Of a stretch of 64,000 nt of DNA, positions 12,201-21,300 are shown one piece after another. The number at the start of each line of letters is the position of its first letter. Position 1 is the first letter of the stretch. Source of the stretch: Mactra quadrangularis (lineage: Eukaryota > Mollusca > Bivalvia > Venerida > Mactridae); the NCBI GenBank assembly GCA_025267735.1, contig CM046295.1, positions 23,220,938 through 23,284,937 of the forward strand, written 5' to 3'. The position numbers and the translations under genes were made by a program. The notes under the pieces were generated by a model. The model was not told the DNA's origin, searched no databases, and saw only the letters and a program-made list of their open reading frames with translations.

Positions 12201-13122
12201 ACAAGGTAATTTGCTGGTGTTTATATATAAGGATTCTTGACTCACTTAATTACAATTTCTAAGTTGAATCAAATACCAACAAACTTAAGAAAACTATATC
12301 TTACTTTGCCGCGGCAAGTCATATCACTCTGTATAAAACATTAGGGAAAAATAGTATAACTTGCTTCCTGATCGGGACGCAATGTTTCCAGAACGGGAAA
12401 CAACTTTTTTCTTTGAAGTCATATTTTTTTCTGAATTTCAATTTCGGATTATTTTAATTGTACGCATTTTAAAAGAAAACGACCCGGTAGGATTTTAGGT
12501 ACATCTTTCCTGTGTCAGATGGTGTTTTTCATATTTTTGTACGTTAAATACTTTTATGCAGCGGTCACTTTTAGTTAGGTTCGTCAAAAAAGGCCAAAAT
12601 CCTTCCCGATCGGGAAACATTTCGACATTTGCTGCCCGATCGGGAAGCACTGAAGGGGAATCCCCTTGTTTCCCGAACGGGAAGTATTCCCTACTGTAAA
12701 AAGTTGTTAGCAAACATATCAGTAACAGCAACAGTAAAACAACACAGACCTTCCACTCAGCCAAAAAGCAAAAGGGGATGGTGGTTTTAGTTTATAACTT
12801 TTGTTTCACAAACCAAAATACGAATACAAGAACCTAAATTTACACAAGGCTGATACTATGCTACTCTGGATAGTAAGAGGGTCTTCGCTCCTTGTAAAAT
12901 GGTTGGAGAGTACGGAAAATAAATCTACGGAAAAGCTGAATATGTGACTAACCACCATCCATTAGCTAGTAAAAAATATTATTATATATAAACCCTTTAG
13001 GTACAAAAATGTTACTTACGTTTTCGACAAGGCACTTCTGATCCGAATGTCAAGCTCGCGACAATTAAATATAAGATTCTTATTTCCATACGGAAGTATA
13101 CTTTGCTTTTATATGCATTCAT
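3089..13122 (-). CDS. ADAM10-like: ADAM10/Kuzbanian-like metalloprotease, gene A (14 exons found, 3' end missing)
   Basis: Membrane-anchored zinc metalloprotease of the ADAM10 type. The family is known to shed ectodomains, including that of Notch. The fourteen exons listed separately join in frame to 2,103 nt (701 codons). In order they give a signal peptide (~1-28), a prodomain with candidate cysteine switch Cys176 in SFCAHS, a furin site RKRR at 222-225, a metalloprotease domain with [11 protein letters not shown] at 396-406 and Met-turn NYVMYAS, a disintegrin domain ([15 protein letters not shown]), a Cys-rich region and the start of a transmembrane helix (~687 on). All zinc ligands are present, so the enzyme looks active. 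The cytoplasmic tail exon was not found. Read-through past the exon 14 donor would add a 16-residue hydrophobic end stopping at 3,038. Gene B lies 1.66 kb upstream in the same direction. Family assignment is strong; the exact 3' end is unknown. Confidence 0.88.
3484..3590 (-). mobile_element. SINE fragment (type 1), 3' part
   Basis: The minus-strand tail half includes TTAACAGCTAAATCC-like sequence, AGGTTGACTGACCGCCGTAA and ACGGCGTTAAACCCAACA. It lies in gene A intron 13. Confidence 0.65.
3781..3883 (-). CDS. ADAM10-like: Gene A exon 13 (membrane-proximal)
   Basis: This 103-nt exon encodes [20 protein letters not shown] and DVFNVCRK, matching PGSPCNDFRGYCDVF of ADAM10. The acceptor is TATCATAG and the donor AAG|GTATGA. 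Confidence 0.9.
4251..4546 (-). mobile_element. tRNA-derived SINE (type 1)
   Basis: Full-length minus-strand copy in gene A intron 12. The tRNA-like head starts CCGGGCTAGCTAAG, has a B-box GGTTCCATTCCCGGGC, and a tail ending CGTTAAACTCAA. Confidence 0.75.
4606..4730 (-). CDS. ADAM10-like: Gene A exon 12 (Cys-rich)
   Basis: This 125-nt exon encodes [33 protein letters not shown] and the start of the next segment. It ends TGCAC|GTGCGT. It is nearly identical to gene B exon 12 and corresponds to the ECTC...ELCHVCC part of ADAM10. Confidence 0.9.
4930..5040 (-). mobile_element. SINE fragment (type 1), head part
   Basis: Degraded minus-strand head with GGAGCGTGATCATG and GGCCATCCTCCCTCCT, next to gene A exon 11. 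Confidence 0.5.
5139..5229 (-). CDS. ADAM10-like: Gene A exon 11 (Cys-rich), AC acceptor
   Basis: This 91-nt exon is preceded by TTTCTTAAC (5,239-5,247) and ends its intron with CTAAAC, both as expected for a U12 AT-AC intron. Joined to exon 10 it reads [12 protein letters not shown], matching the ADAM10 pattern CNGxxxxCPAS. The donor is GGT|GTAAGT. Confidence 0.82.
5230..5738 (-). other. AT-AC (U12-type) intron 10 of gene A
   Basis: The 509-nt intron has 5' end ATATCCTTT, branch-like TTTCTTAAC about 10 nt before the 3' end, and terminal AC. These are the three hallmarks of minor-spliceosome AT-AC introns. Splicing here restores the conserved Cys spacing. Confidence 0.78.
5739..5837 (-). CDS. 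ADAM10-like: Gene A exon 10 (disintegrin), AT-AC donor
   Basis: This 99-nt exon has a TTTCAG acceptor and encodes [14 protein letters not shown] and [14 protein letters not shown]. No usable GT donor follows. The exon ends at TGCTC followed by ATATCCTTT, the U12-type AT-AC donor consensus. Reading on meets TGA within five codons. Confidence 0.82.
6183..6348 (-). CDS. ADAM10-like: Gene A exon 9 (disintegrin domain start)
   Basis: This 166-nt exon encodes [15 protein letters not shown], then [13 protein letters not shown] and [10 protein letters not shown]. From CGNR on, the ~50 residues are identical to gene B, with only silent DNA differences. This is the most conserved exon between the two copies. 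Confidence 0.92.
6928..7096 (-). CDS. ADAM10-like: Gene A exon 8 (third His ligand, Met-turn)
   Basis: This 169-nt exon opens with His-Asp-Pro, completing HExGHxxGxxH, then gives [18 protein letters not shown] (Met-turn) and GDDGCFV. The donor is G|GTAAAT. It is three codons shorter than in gene B, in the loop just after HDP. Confidence 0.9.
7594..7722 (-). CDS. ADAM10-like: Gene A exon 7 (zinc-binding site)
   Basis: This 129-nt exon encodes [15 protein letters not shown] and [10 protein letters not shown]. The third zinc histidine is supplied by the first codon of exon 8. The catalytic Glu is present. The donor is GAT|GTAAAT. Confidence 0.9.
7985..8210 (-). mobile_element. tRNA-derived SINE (type 3)
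   Basis: The minus-strand head AGGAGCAGTAGTCCAGTGGT is followed by a B-box-like GGTTTAACCCC, then CTTGAGCAAGAAATTTACC. It lies in gene A intron 6 and is related to the copy at 26,761. Confidence 0.65.
8351..8616 (-). CDS. ADAM10-like: Gene A exon 6 (metalloprotease core)
   Basis: This 266-nt exon has a TTTTCAG acceptor and an AAG|GTAGTG donor. It encodes [23 protein letters not shown] and [10 protein letters not shown], the ADAM10 signature before the zinc site. Its 5' end is the best-preserved member of a series of near copies between 8,590 and 9,265 (see repeat entry). Confidence 0.9.
8590..9265 (-). repeat. Repeated copies of the exon 6 acceptor region in gene A intron 5
   Basis: On the minus strand the border AG|ayTTyGAyGnnAGTGGnAAnCC occurs near 8,616 (the real exon 6), 8,703, 8,943, 9,025 and 9,256, with a weak relic near 8,775. 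Each copy has an AG acceptor and encodes a variant of (D)FDxSGKP. Copies near 8,703 and 9,025 run into stops within ten codons. Sequence beyond the border is also partly shared, so these are tandem duplications of roughly 80-100 bp that decayed later. Gene B intron 5 has no such copies. Confidence 0.65.
9086..9150 (-). mobile_element. SINE 3' tail relic
   Basis: On the minus strand it reads CTTCGGCGTGATATAACC and then a (CAAA)n end, as at 1,325-1,393. Confidence 0.45.
9334..9436 (-). CDS. ADAM10-like: Gene A exon 5
   Basis: This 103-nt exon starts after TTTCAG with [13 protein letters not shown], matching the DHLFFKYYG pattern of ADAM10, and ends at ATTG|GTGAGG. A closer GT at 9,351 was rejected because the GTGAGG site is stronger and restores the gene B length exactly. 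Confidence 0.85.
9504..9828 (+). mobile_element. tRNA-derived SINE (type 1)
   Basis: The head GCCCGGCTAGCTCAGTTGGT (A-box) and B-box GGTTCGATTCC are intact. The body has GTGAGTAGGTTGACTAACCG and the tail ACGGCGTTAAACCC followed by (ACAAA)n. It lies in gene A intron 4. The head resembles a lysine-type tRNA but lacks a sound anticodon arm. Confidence 0.8.
10253..10623 (-). CDS. ADAM10-like: Gene A exon 4 (cysteine switch and furin site)
   Basis: This 371-nt exon (residues ~116-239) has a TTTACAG acceptor and a CAA|GTAAAT donor in phase 0. It carries the [10 protein letters not shown] strand, candidate switch Cys176 (SFCAHS), the furin-type site RKRR at 222-225, and the first residues of the catalytic domain (ICELYIQ). 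It is one codon longer than in gene B. Confidence 0.9.
10975..11320 (+). repeat. Dispersed ~345-bp repeat, copy 1 (gene A intron 3)
   Basis: It matches 63,650-63,994 along its whole length in the same orientation (e.g. AACACCATCATTTGTA, TTTCCTGCTTC, GAAATCTGTGAATGAGTACC). No coding frame or terminal repeat is seen. Confidence 0.65.
11361..11479 (-). CDS. ADAM10-like: Gene A exon 3 (prodomain)
   Basis: This 119-nt exon has a TTTTAAG acceptor and a G|GTATGT donor. It encodes [15 protein letters not shown] and a strand ending TGTILG, the counterpart of the ADAM10 segment before the GxF repeat of the prodomain. Gene B has the same length. Confidence 0.85.
11635..11812 (+). mobile_element. SINE fragment (type 4), body and tail
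   Basis: CCCTTCCATGAAAATATGAC through AGGTTAGATGCGCTGGACG to CGGCGTTAAACCCAATAAAA matches the reverse strand of 17,574-17,826. Confidence 0.65.
12032..12155 (-). CDS. ADAM10-like: Gene A exon 2 (prodomain)
   Basis: This 124-nt exon has a CACAG acceptor and an AG|GTAATT donor. It encodes the N-terminal prodomain, including [15 protein letters not shown], close to gene B and similar in pattern to the ADAM10 prodomain. The exon DNA contains TGACGTCA. Confidence 0.85.
12365..12683. promoter_or_regulatory. Cluster of five palindromes TTCCCGATCGGGAA in gene A intron 1
   Basis: Five near-identical 13-14-bp palindromes lie at 12,365-12,377, 12,386-12,399, 12,603-12,616, 12,633-12,646 and 12,670-12,683. 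The third is perfect. They sit 0.3-0.8 kb downstream of exon 1, so they may be a binding-site cluster or the relic of a short tandem duplication. I cannot name the factor. Confidence 0.35.
12495..12764 (-). other. Unrecognised 89-codon open frame in gene A intron 1
   Basis: It starts MAEWKVCVV, then a Leu-rich hydrophobic stretch, like a signal anchor. It overlaps three of the five TTCCCGATCGGGAA palindromes, which explain its repeated FPDR/LPDR. No homologue is known to me and gene B intron 1 has no match. Probably chance. Confidence 0.15.
13020..13122 (-). CDS. ADAM10-like: Gene A exon 1 (signal peptide)
   Basis: The start codon is at 13,120-13,122. The 103-nt exon encodes a basic N-terminus, then a hydrophobic stretch ([12 protein letters not shown]), consistent with a signal peptide. 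It ends at donor C|GTAAGT in phase 1. Length and phase equal those of gene B exon 1. A second in-frame ATG (codon 12) just before the hydrophobic core could be the true start. Confidence 0.8.
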
Positions 13123-14782
13123 GTCAATCAAAGAACAAATCCAGGAACTTGGTATCGAGGCGTCCACTTAAGAGAAATTTTCCTTCTTCAATGGTAAAAT
13201 GTATATAAATGTGGAATATGTTCTTAGTAAAATCTATGTATACTAGCTAACCAGATAATTGTTTTTATTATATCATTACATATAAATTTTCAAAGGGAGA
13301 CAGCTTATCCAAATCTAGACCACCATGGGAACACCAAGTGTCTATGACATCACAAATGCTACGGTTTCAAGAAGAAAACAGTAAAAGATCCGCTTTTTAT
13401 CATTGTAATGACTTATGTTTGTTTGTACCACAGATAAAAAACAATGAATTTGATTTCGCATGCTATGTATTACGCACAAAAGTTGAAATGAATTTTCCTT
13501 ATTGCCAAGATTGAAACTTTCCGTATAAAATAAACTGTTTACAAGCCAAATCGAAGAAAAAAATCAACATCAAACATGCTTTACTTCCAAATTATTCGTT
13601 AACCCCTTACAACACACAACATGTTCTGAAACCGACAAAATATTTCTTTCTAACATACTCTAACCCCACATTAAATGACCTGTTTACACCACCGAAGTTG
13701 GAACGCGGCTTGATGTTGTTATGGTGCCGTAACGAGGATATAAATTATTTACTATAAACATTCCAGGACCAATTACTTGAAATAGACGTACATGTAGCTT
13801 CTTGAAAAAAGTATTGATTATTCAACGACCAAAAACGTTACATTATTTATTTGGAATGCTGAGATTTTTAGTGTATCTGTAACTGTTTCTTAACAATAAT
13901 AAACTCTTTTAAAATAAGACCCATCTTCGATGAAACATTATCATTCCTTTTGATTTACCTCATATTGATTGCTGTTTTGCAATGAGGGTAGTAATGCCAA
14001 AGTACCAAACGTTGTCTTAAAGAAATTCAATACAGATAACAAAGCGGTCGCTATACGAATTATCCTTTATCAGTCATTTGAAGAAAAATTCAAACAAAAT
14101 AAATAACATCGACTGAATATGTGGACAACAAAATATACAAATCCAAACAATGATTCTGATTATGGAGATGACAAATTTGTCTTGCAGCAACTTAGTTCGG
14201 TGATGTAATGTATAGTACTTCCATAACGTTTCAACATTTCTTTTAATCAGTCATCATATTCCTAGCGCCTGCATACGCCTAGATCTGTGGTCTCAAGTTT
14301 CTACCTAGTAATAAGCACAAAGTTTATCGAGAGTTTAGCCGTAGAAAATATTTCATGACCACCCTCTACAAGTAGCCACCCGGCTAGCTCAGTTGGTAGC
14401 ACGCAAGTCCACTGATCGAGAGGTCGACGGTTCGATTCCCGGGCGGGGCATACTTTCATGGAGATTGGTTATAAAATTATTTCTACGACCATTCCTCCTC
14501 CTACCAATGATTTTTAATTATATAGGGCAGTTGTCAGTCATTGATGAAAGTATGCGCTTAGTAGTTGGTTAACAGCTAAATCAGGAGATTTAATCTTTCC
14601 AGCAGGAGTGGGTAGGTTGACTGACCGCCGTTATATAACATATACAATGTGTTGCTACGGCGTTAAACACAACAACCAAACGCTTCGTAAGTGTAAAGAT
14701 TAATTTCAAATTCAATAATAAAAATATAATAAACTTATAATTATATGTCGAGCAATAGGATTTTGATGTCGGTACTTTTTCT
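13123..14782. other. Spacer between genes B and A
   Basis: This spacer holds the 3' flank of gene B and the promoter side of gene A. It contains one SINE (14,377-14,681). An AATAAA on the minus strand at 13,846-13,851 is a possible gene B polyadenylation signal, 930 nt after the stop. No other gene is seen. Confidence 0.5.
14377..14681 (+). mobile_element. tRNA-derived SINE (type 1)
   Basis: Nearly full-length copy. The head is CCCGGCTAGCTCAGTTGGTA, the B-box GGTTCGATTCC, and the tail GCTACGGCGTTAAACACAAC. It lies just downstream of the gene B stop codon. Confidence 0.8.
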
Positions 14783-15352
14783 CTATTTCGTGAGCTTCTG
14801 AGGAACATTCTTCTTGTTGTCTGCTATATTCTGAGAATCTGGCAGCCATGTTGCCTTTGACGTTGAATTATTCGGTCCGCGCATGAGCAGAACCGAATTT
14901 TTGTTACCTAATGATAATAAAGAGCTTGGATTGCAAACAAAAATCGATGGGTATTTATTGGCGTAGTTTTCACCGGAAGCAGAAGTAGGACCTGAAGTGG
15001 GGTCACCATGAAACTTTATCTTATCCCCTTCCATTTTTACCCAAAAAGGGACATAAGAGCTAAGAAGACGTGGTTGGTTAAAAATAGATTCGTCACGTGG
15101 CTGATGAGGGTTGTTGTTATTTTGGTGTCCAAACATTGCAAAGCTGCTCATCCAATCGCGCAGGCATCTGTCGTCTTGTGTTTGTGGCAATGCTTGCAAA
15201 TTTCGACTGCAGTTGGCCATTGTGTTACTCATGTGGTCTTGTAAGGAGTAAGTCGCGTCTTGAGTTGAATCAAGATGGCGATTGTTAGATTGTCCTTGTT
15301 TCTTACAAATTACATTGGTTTTCCTCAGTATGTTAACACCAATTATCACAAC
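14783..15352 (-). CDS. ADAM10-like: Gene B exon 15 (end of membrane helix and cytoplasmic tail)
   Basis: This 570-nt exon has acceptor ATCTAG in phase 0 and stop TAG at 14,783-14,785. It opens with VVIIGVNIL, which completes the helix, then basic residues (RK at 712-713, KK at 719-720). The tail is rich in Asn, Ser and Gln ([14 protein letters not shown]) and has one PxxP. I recognise no domain in it. Phase, hydrophobic start and a single long open frame at the right distance support it. It is about 3 kb from exon 14. Confidence 0.75.
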   Translation of the reverse strand, partial: VVIIGVNILRKTNVICKKQGQSNNRHLDSTQDATYSLQDHMSNTMANCSRNLQALPQTQDDRCLRDWMSSFAMFGHQNNNNPHQPRDESIFNQPRLLSSYVPFWVKMEGDKIKFHGDPTSGPTSASGENYANKYPSIFVCNPSSLLSLGNKNSVLLMRGPNNSTSKATWLPDSQNIADNKKNVPQKLTK

Positions 15353-18300
15353 CTAGATTGAAATCAAAATCAAAACTAGCATCTGCCATTTTTCTTGTTT
15401 TTAATCTCTTAACATAAAGTACAAGTAACCTAAACAATTATTTAGAGTTTTTTTCCAACCCCAGAAGTAACATAACCTTTCACAAGACAGACAACTTCAG
15501 TATTCATCTTATTCATGAAGGTAAATTGTCTTTATTTTCGATTTAACATGGAAGGGTATAACCAGCCTGCGAGGGAGGGTTTCGAGTCAATAACACCTTC
15601 GGCACAAGTGTTTATCATTCTACGTTAATGCTGTAGAAGTGACGCTTGTTCTTTGTAAAGAGAGAGTAAAATTGTATGCTAGGAAACTGGTAAGAAAGAG
15701 TCCCAGAATGAGTGATTAGTTACGCTTACCACCGTTCATAACCAAAATGTTCATAAAAGTGACGAAAACATCCCAATAATCATGCAAATAGTGAAACGTG
15801 ATTTGTGAAGCATGCATACAATACCCTTCTAACGTCGTATTTAACAAATATATATAGGTCGTACATACGACTACCAGCTCTTTCTACTATAGGTTTCCTG
15901 GACATTTTTCCAGCACCAGTACAAACTTACCCTACCACGAGGCCGACAACTCATGTATAGGGTATGACCTACCGTGACCGGGCTCGAACCCGCGATCTCC
16001 GGATTTGAAGTCATGCATGCTAACCACACGGCCGCGGTTGTATAAATTACTATATCATCAACCGTGATAGTACAAAATAAAACATATTTAATATACAAGT
16101 CACGATATTTTTTGTTTGAAGTATCAGTACAAAGTTATATATTAAGTTACAAGAAAATACATTAGAATATGTTTTTTATTATTTACATAAAAATAAAATA
16201 TAAATATAAGAGGTTCAAAACAATTGTTACTTTTTTTAACATGAACTGTCAAAACAATAAAAAAGTATAAAGTTTACATTATCACCTATGAATTGAAAAC
16301 AAAAATGTTGAATATCACAAGAATATTGATATCACAATTATAAATAAAAACATATTTAAACATATATGAATTCAATTTTAATAAGATTATAGCTATTAAA
16401 CCACTAGTACATACGCATGACAAACAATATTGCAAATGCAGACATAAATGAAATCTGCTTACTCAAATCTACATCTAAAGTAACTAAGCCAGTCGGTAAG
16501 AATCTAGACACAAGAATTATCTTGTATTTGCGACATTTACAATACTATTCAGTTGATATTAGTGTTAATAAAGTCTGTCTGAATAACACTAATCGGAACC
16601 TACAGTGTGTATCAAATAACTGATATAACATCAAACATTCATTACATTGTACACACACTTTCAGTAATGCTACAGTCAAATAAACATATCCGTGAGGGCA
16701 CCGTACGGGTGCCGTGCGATCATGGTCCGAAAGGATCCGTACGAACCCGAACGGACTGTTACGTTTTTACCAGGGTCCGTGAGATGAGCCCATGATACAC
16801 TATCAGTATCAAAATCTAATCGTGAACACAATCGTGGCCGAGTATGGATTAAACTTGCATACCTTCCAGCTACGGTTGCGTACCGTCATCTAAATACGCA
16901 AGGCTTCCCACGGCCAACGGCTGTCTGCACGTACGGGTCCGCAGCAGGCCAAGATTTTATGGGACTGAGGCATAACTGCAGAGTCGATAAGTGAACATAA
17001 TGTTATATAAGGCACTATTACATGATAATAAGAGAATTTCGAAAACATATCAGGAACACTAACAGTGAAAGAAAACTTCCCAAACACCTAGAAGGACACA
17101 ACAAAATAAAAACGAAGTATCCTTTATGCAACAGTACACGAATAATGCAGTTGTAAACTTTGTGCAAGTGCTACATATACGTTTGAGGTGCTATCTGATT
17201 GTGTCGAGATGCCGGTGTCGGTGATGAAGTGGATGGAGTGATGGAGTCCCGTTTCTCTAACGGTCTAACGTTGTCTTTTGTTGATATTGAGCAAAACTTG
17301 ACCACTAGTAACTGCAGTATAGATACAAGAACCGTACGTAAGTAAGTATTGCCATTTTACCACAATAGAGTTATAGATTTGCAAGTACTATTTTTAAATT
17401 CTAATTAAACTGTCGGGGGGTCATTATATTTGTCCTACAAGTATGATGGTAACAATGCAAATCGGACAAAACAAATTGATTACAAATACATATGTGAAGT
17501 AAGATTCCTTTCATTATTTGCAAAAATAAATAATGACCTTGATATTTCAGATGTTTTTTTTTGTTTTTTTTTTGGAGTTAACGCCGTATCAACACAATTT
17601 AGGTCATTTCACGGCGTCCAGCGCACCTAACCTAGCTTTCCTGGACCATTGTCTATAACCAGTACTCACCTACCCTTCCACAAGGCCGGAAACTTCTCCA
17701 TATTATCTAATCAATGGAGGAAAATCGACATTATTGACAAATTTTCATGGAAGGGTATAACCTCCCGGGTGGGATTCGAACCCGCACCCCCTCGGGCACG
17801 AGTATCCAAATCCCGACACGCTACCAGATGTAAAAAGGTTTCAAAAGTTTTTAAAAAATTCGGTGGACATTATGAAAATCTAAATGGAACGAATAAGTGT
17901 AATAAAAGTGATCGGTATCATAAACAATTAGTGTCTGCATGCAAGTGATGAAATGGTTTTAAGGTATTTTGAAATGTTAATTAAATAGTCAATGTAGCCG
18001 TTTGTTAAACATAATTAGTAGGTGTACATTCATTACGTGCTTACTAAATGGACTGACAATTTGCATTAAATTAAATTATACTCAAACCGACATTGATTTA
18101 TTTGAGTTTAATGTAAGTGGCAGGTCGACTTTCTTAGCATCTAAGCCTTATTTTTTAATTATTTTCTTAAGACATTCTAACGCAAACAGTCCCAGTAGAT
18201 TGAAAGGACAATGGCTAGAGAATTGTTTAATGACCACACACATCAAAAGAATGCATGTCCAGCCTTGGAATCGAACCAAAGACCACTGTTTTGTTAGTTA

Positions 18301-21300
18301 GACGCACTATCGACTAAACATACGAGAGGGACAGCTAAAATTAAGTAAGAAAAAAATGAAAATAAATCAAGTATTTACTTACTATTGAAATAAGCATAGC
18401 TATTCCAAGAATGATTCCTATGTACCAATGTTCCTCGATAAATCCTTTCACAGCGTTCAAAGCATCTCCTGTCAACAGGTTTTTGAGATTTGCCAATGGA
18501 CCTTCAGGATTTACCTAGAGCGTTTAAGAAAAAAACAAGCAGACACAGCTGAAAAACGAACTTTGACCAAATAACGAAACAAATGATTCTGATAATATAC
18601 TAATAATTGATAAAGACACACATAAAGTTATCACGATTATTTATTTAGTTTATTTTAATAATTTTTCAGTTAGCCAAAGAAGTCACTGTAAAGTCCTTTG
18701 CCTACGATGTTGAAAATTATACTTCAGATATAATGAACTGAACAAACACAAAAGGCTCCACAAAAGAGTGTATCCCCATCTCTTACTTTATATTCATACA
18801 AAAATGTCAATTACTTACAAAACCAATCGGCCAACAGTTTCTCTATATCGTGATATGAATTTAGCCATTCGGAACACCCTCGACCTTTCATGAATGAATA
18901 ATCTCGGAAGGATTCGTGGGGGTCTTCACTGGATTTCGGTGATTTTACTACCTACGCGAGGCGAAGCACGTAACGGTTACACAAAAATAGTTCTTGTAAT
19001 ATACACACGGATCTTTGTCGAAACATATTTACTTGTTTTAAATTGAAACAAATATTGTTCATCGGTTTCATTGAAATGTGTAATTTCAAATTTACGGACT
19101 AAAAACGAAACATCAGTCATCGCCTTAACTATCGTGTATTTGTTTACTTCAACACCGGTTTTTCCAAAATGGCGTCTAAATATGTCCGAGGTTATTTGTA
19201 GCGAATGGCCGAGGATGTTCCAAATGGAATTTAGCATCACCATTATTATATTCAGTAATACAATTACCTGTCTACAAATATCGAATACATCACAATAACC
19301 TTTGAAGTCATTACATGGTGTTCCTGGTAATGATTTCCCTGTCGGTATATCTGCAAGGTCGTCCGAAGGTCTAAATAATAAGTAAATAAAATTCATCATG
19401 TATGATAATCCTACAAAATGACATAATGTATCAATTAAAATCAAAAGGTGTACTTGAAATATTTCGACAAAGGACAATGTTAAATTCAGATGTTATGTTT
19501 GTAAAAAGCTAATTCAAAATTTGTGGTTGTCCTCTTTAGCTCTATTTCTGAAAATTCATAAGGTGAAAGAAAAAAATTAATTTTCATCTAACGATCGGTT
19601 CTATAAGACGACCATCTTCAAAATACACACATTGACATATTTTTGTTATGTTTTTCAATGGTCGTAAATTGAAATAAAAAGGCCAACCTGTAATAATTAT
19701 TGGTAATAGATAAATAGTAAAAACGTACGTGCAAACTCCACCATCCATACAACATAGTGTACAGAGAAGTTCATTCTTCCAATCATCCACTGATGTACCT
19801 TTACAGTAACACTGTTCTCTTCCAAACGCCGCACAAACATCACCTGTACATTCCTGTTATGAAACATGTCAAAGCATTAACAATCTATAGAAGATACAAT
19901 GCAATATTTATATCAGGGGTAAAGTCATGCCATGTGATACTCTGAAAGTCTTACAAGTGCACACTTATAATAAAGCAGTTTTTGATTGATTGTCTCCATC
20001 GTTCATAAACAACCAATACCCAGACTAAAAATAACAATATTTATCGAGTAAAGTATGTTTGATAAAATAAATCAGTGACCTCCAAATGCTCTTGGACAAA
20101 TAAGATTTTAAGAAAAAAATGCTAACATATATGCAAATAATTTAACTATGAGTAAAGCACATTCGTGTAACATAGTTTGAATTATCTGTTGATAAACTTA
20201 TTTATTCTAGATATGTGAATTGCTTACATAATCTTTTGTTCCGTTTTATAGGTAAATATGAACCTAATCAGAATTTTATTCAGTGACTTTTGAAATGCGC
20301 TGTATAGCTTACCCCTTTGTAGCAGACCATGTGTTTATCAGGACCTCCGCACAGTGAACCATTAGTAACATGTTCAGATTCAGGACAAACCGTTGATGTG
20401 CCAGTAGTAACGGTTAAGGTAATAATAAATTAGTTTATTTTTTCAAAACAATTAAGCAAATTATCAAAACATTGTATTTCCTAAAATCTGAATATCATTT
20501 GCTCGGTTGACGTTCATCTAAGTGTTTAAAATTATTGTAAATTCATATTAAGGCAATTACATATTTTTAAGAAATAAAACTAAAAAATACAAAAGTGTAA
20601 AGGATATGAACAGAAGGCAAAATTCAAACAATCTGAAGCTAGTCTACACACAACTGAGTTGTTTGCATACTGGCAATTCTCCTGGCAACACGGACCTTCA
20701 CTTGGACTGAAAAATATTAAATATAAACACAATAATTAAAATATTGTCTGTTTAGTTGAGTGTATCAATTAATACCATCTAAATAGATCGTTTCAATAGC
20801 GAATTAGTCTTGTTTCTTTACTTCTTCGCAGCATGACCTGATCTTCAATAAAAATTCAAATGTAATGTCACATTTTATGCAAACATTGAATGGCTATTCC
20901 TAGAATGGTAAGAAAGTACAACTTATGTTACCAAATAAGATATATCAGCTCACAACCATTTTATATCCAAAATGTTGATTCATGAGATGATATAACTAAA
21001 ACAACGATCAACTAATCATTCCACATATGGAAAACTATTTAATATTTAGTTATTTTTCTGAAGTTGAAAAGCAGAGCGCTGTACCATGTCCAGTTTTATC
21101 TTCCCTTTGAAGAAAGCTGTTGCATTCACCCTCTGATAACTCCTGATATGTCTTGTTTTCCGCTATATAATCCTTCCGTCCCTTTAACTGAGTTTTATAA
21201 TACTCACTATGATTATCATACCTACAAACTGACGTCGATCTCAATGTACATGGTGTTTCTACTCCAGGCAAGCTTGTATCATTTACTTGTGGATTACAAC

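Noticed and set aside
15008..15288. Plus-strand open frames of 78 and 63 codons
   Set aside because: They are antisense shadows of gene B exon 15, whose frame has a fitting acceptor and a hydrophobic start that completes the helix.
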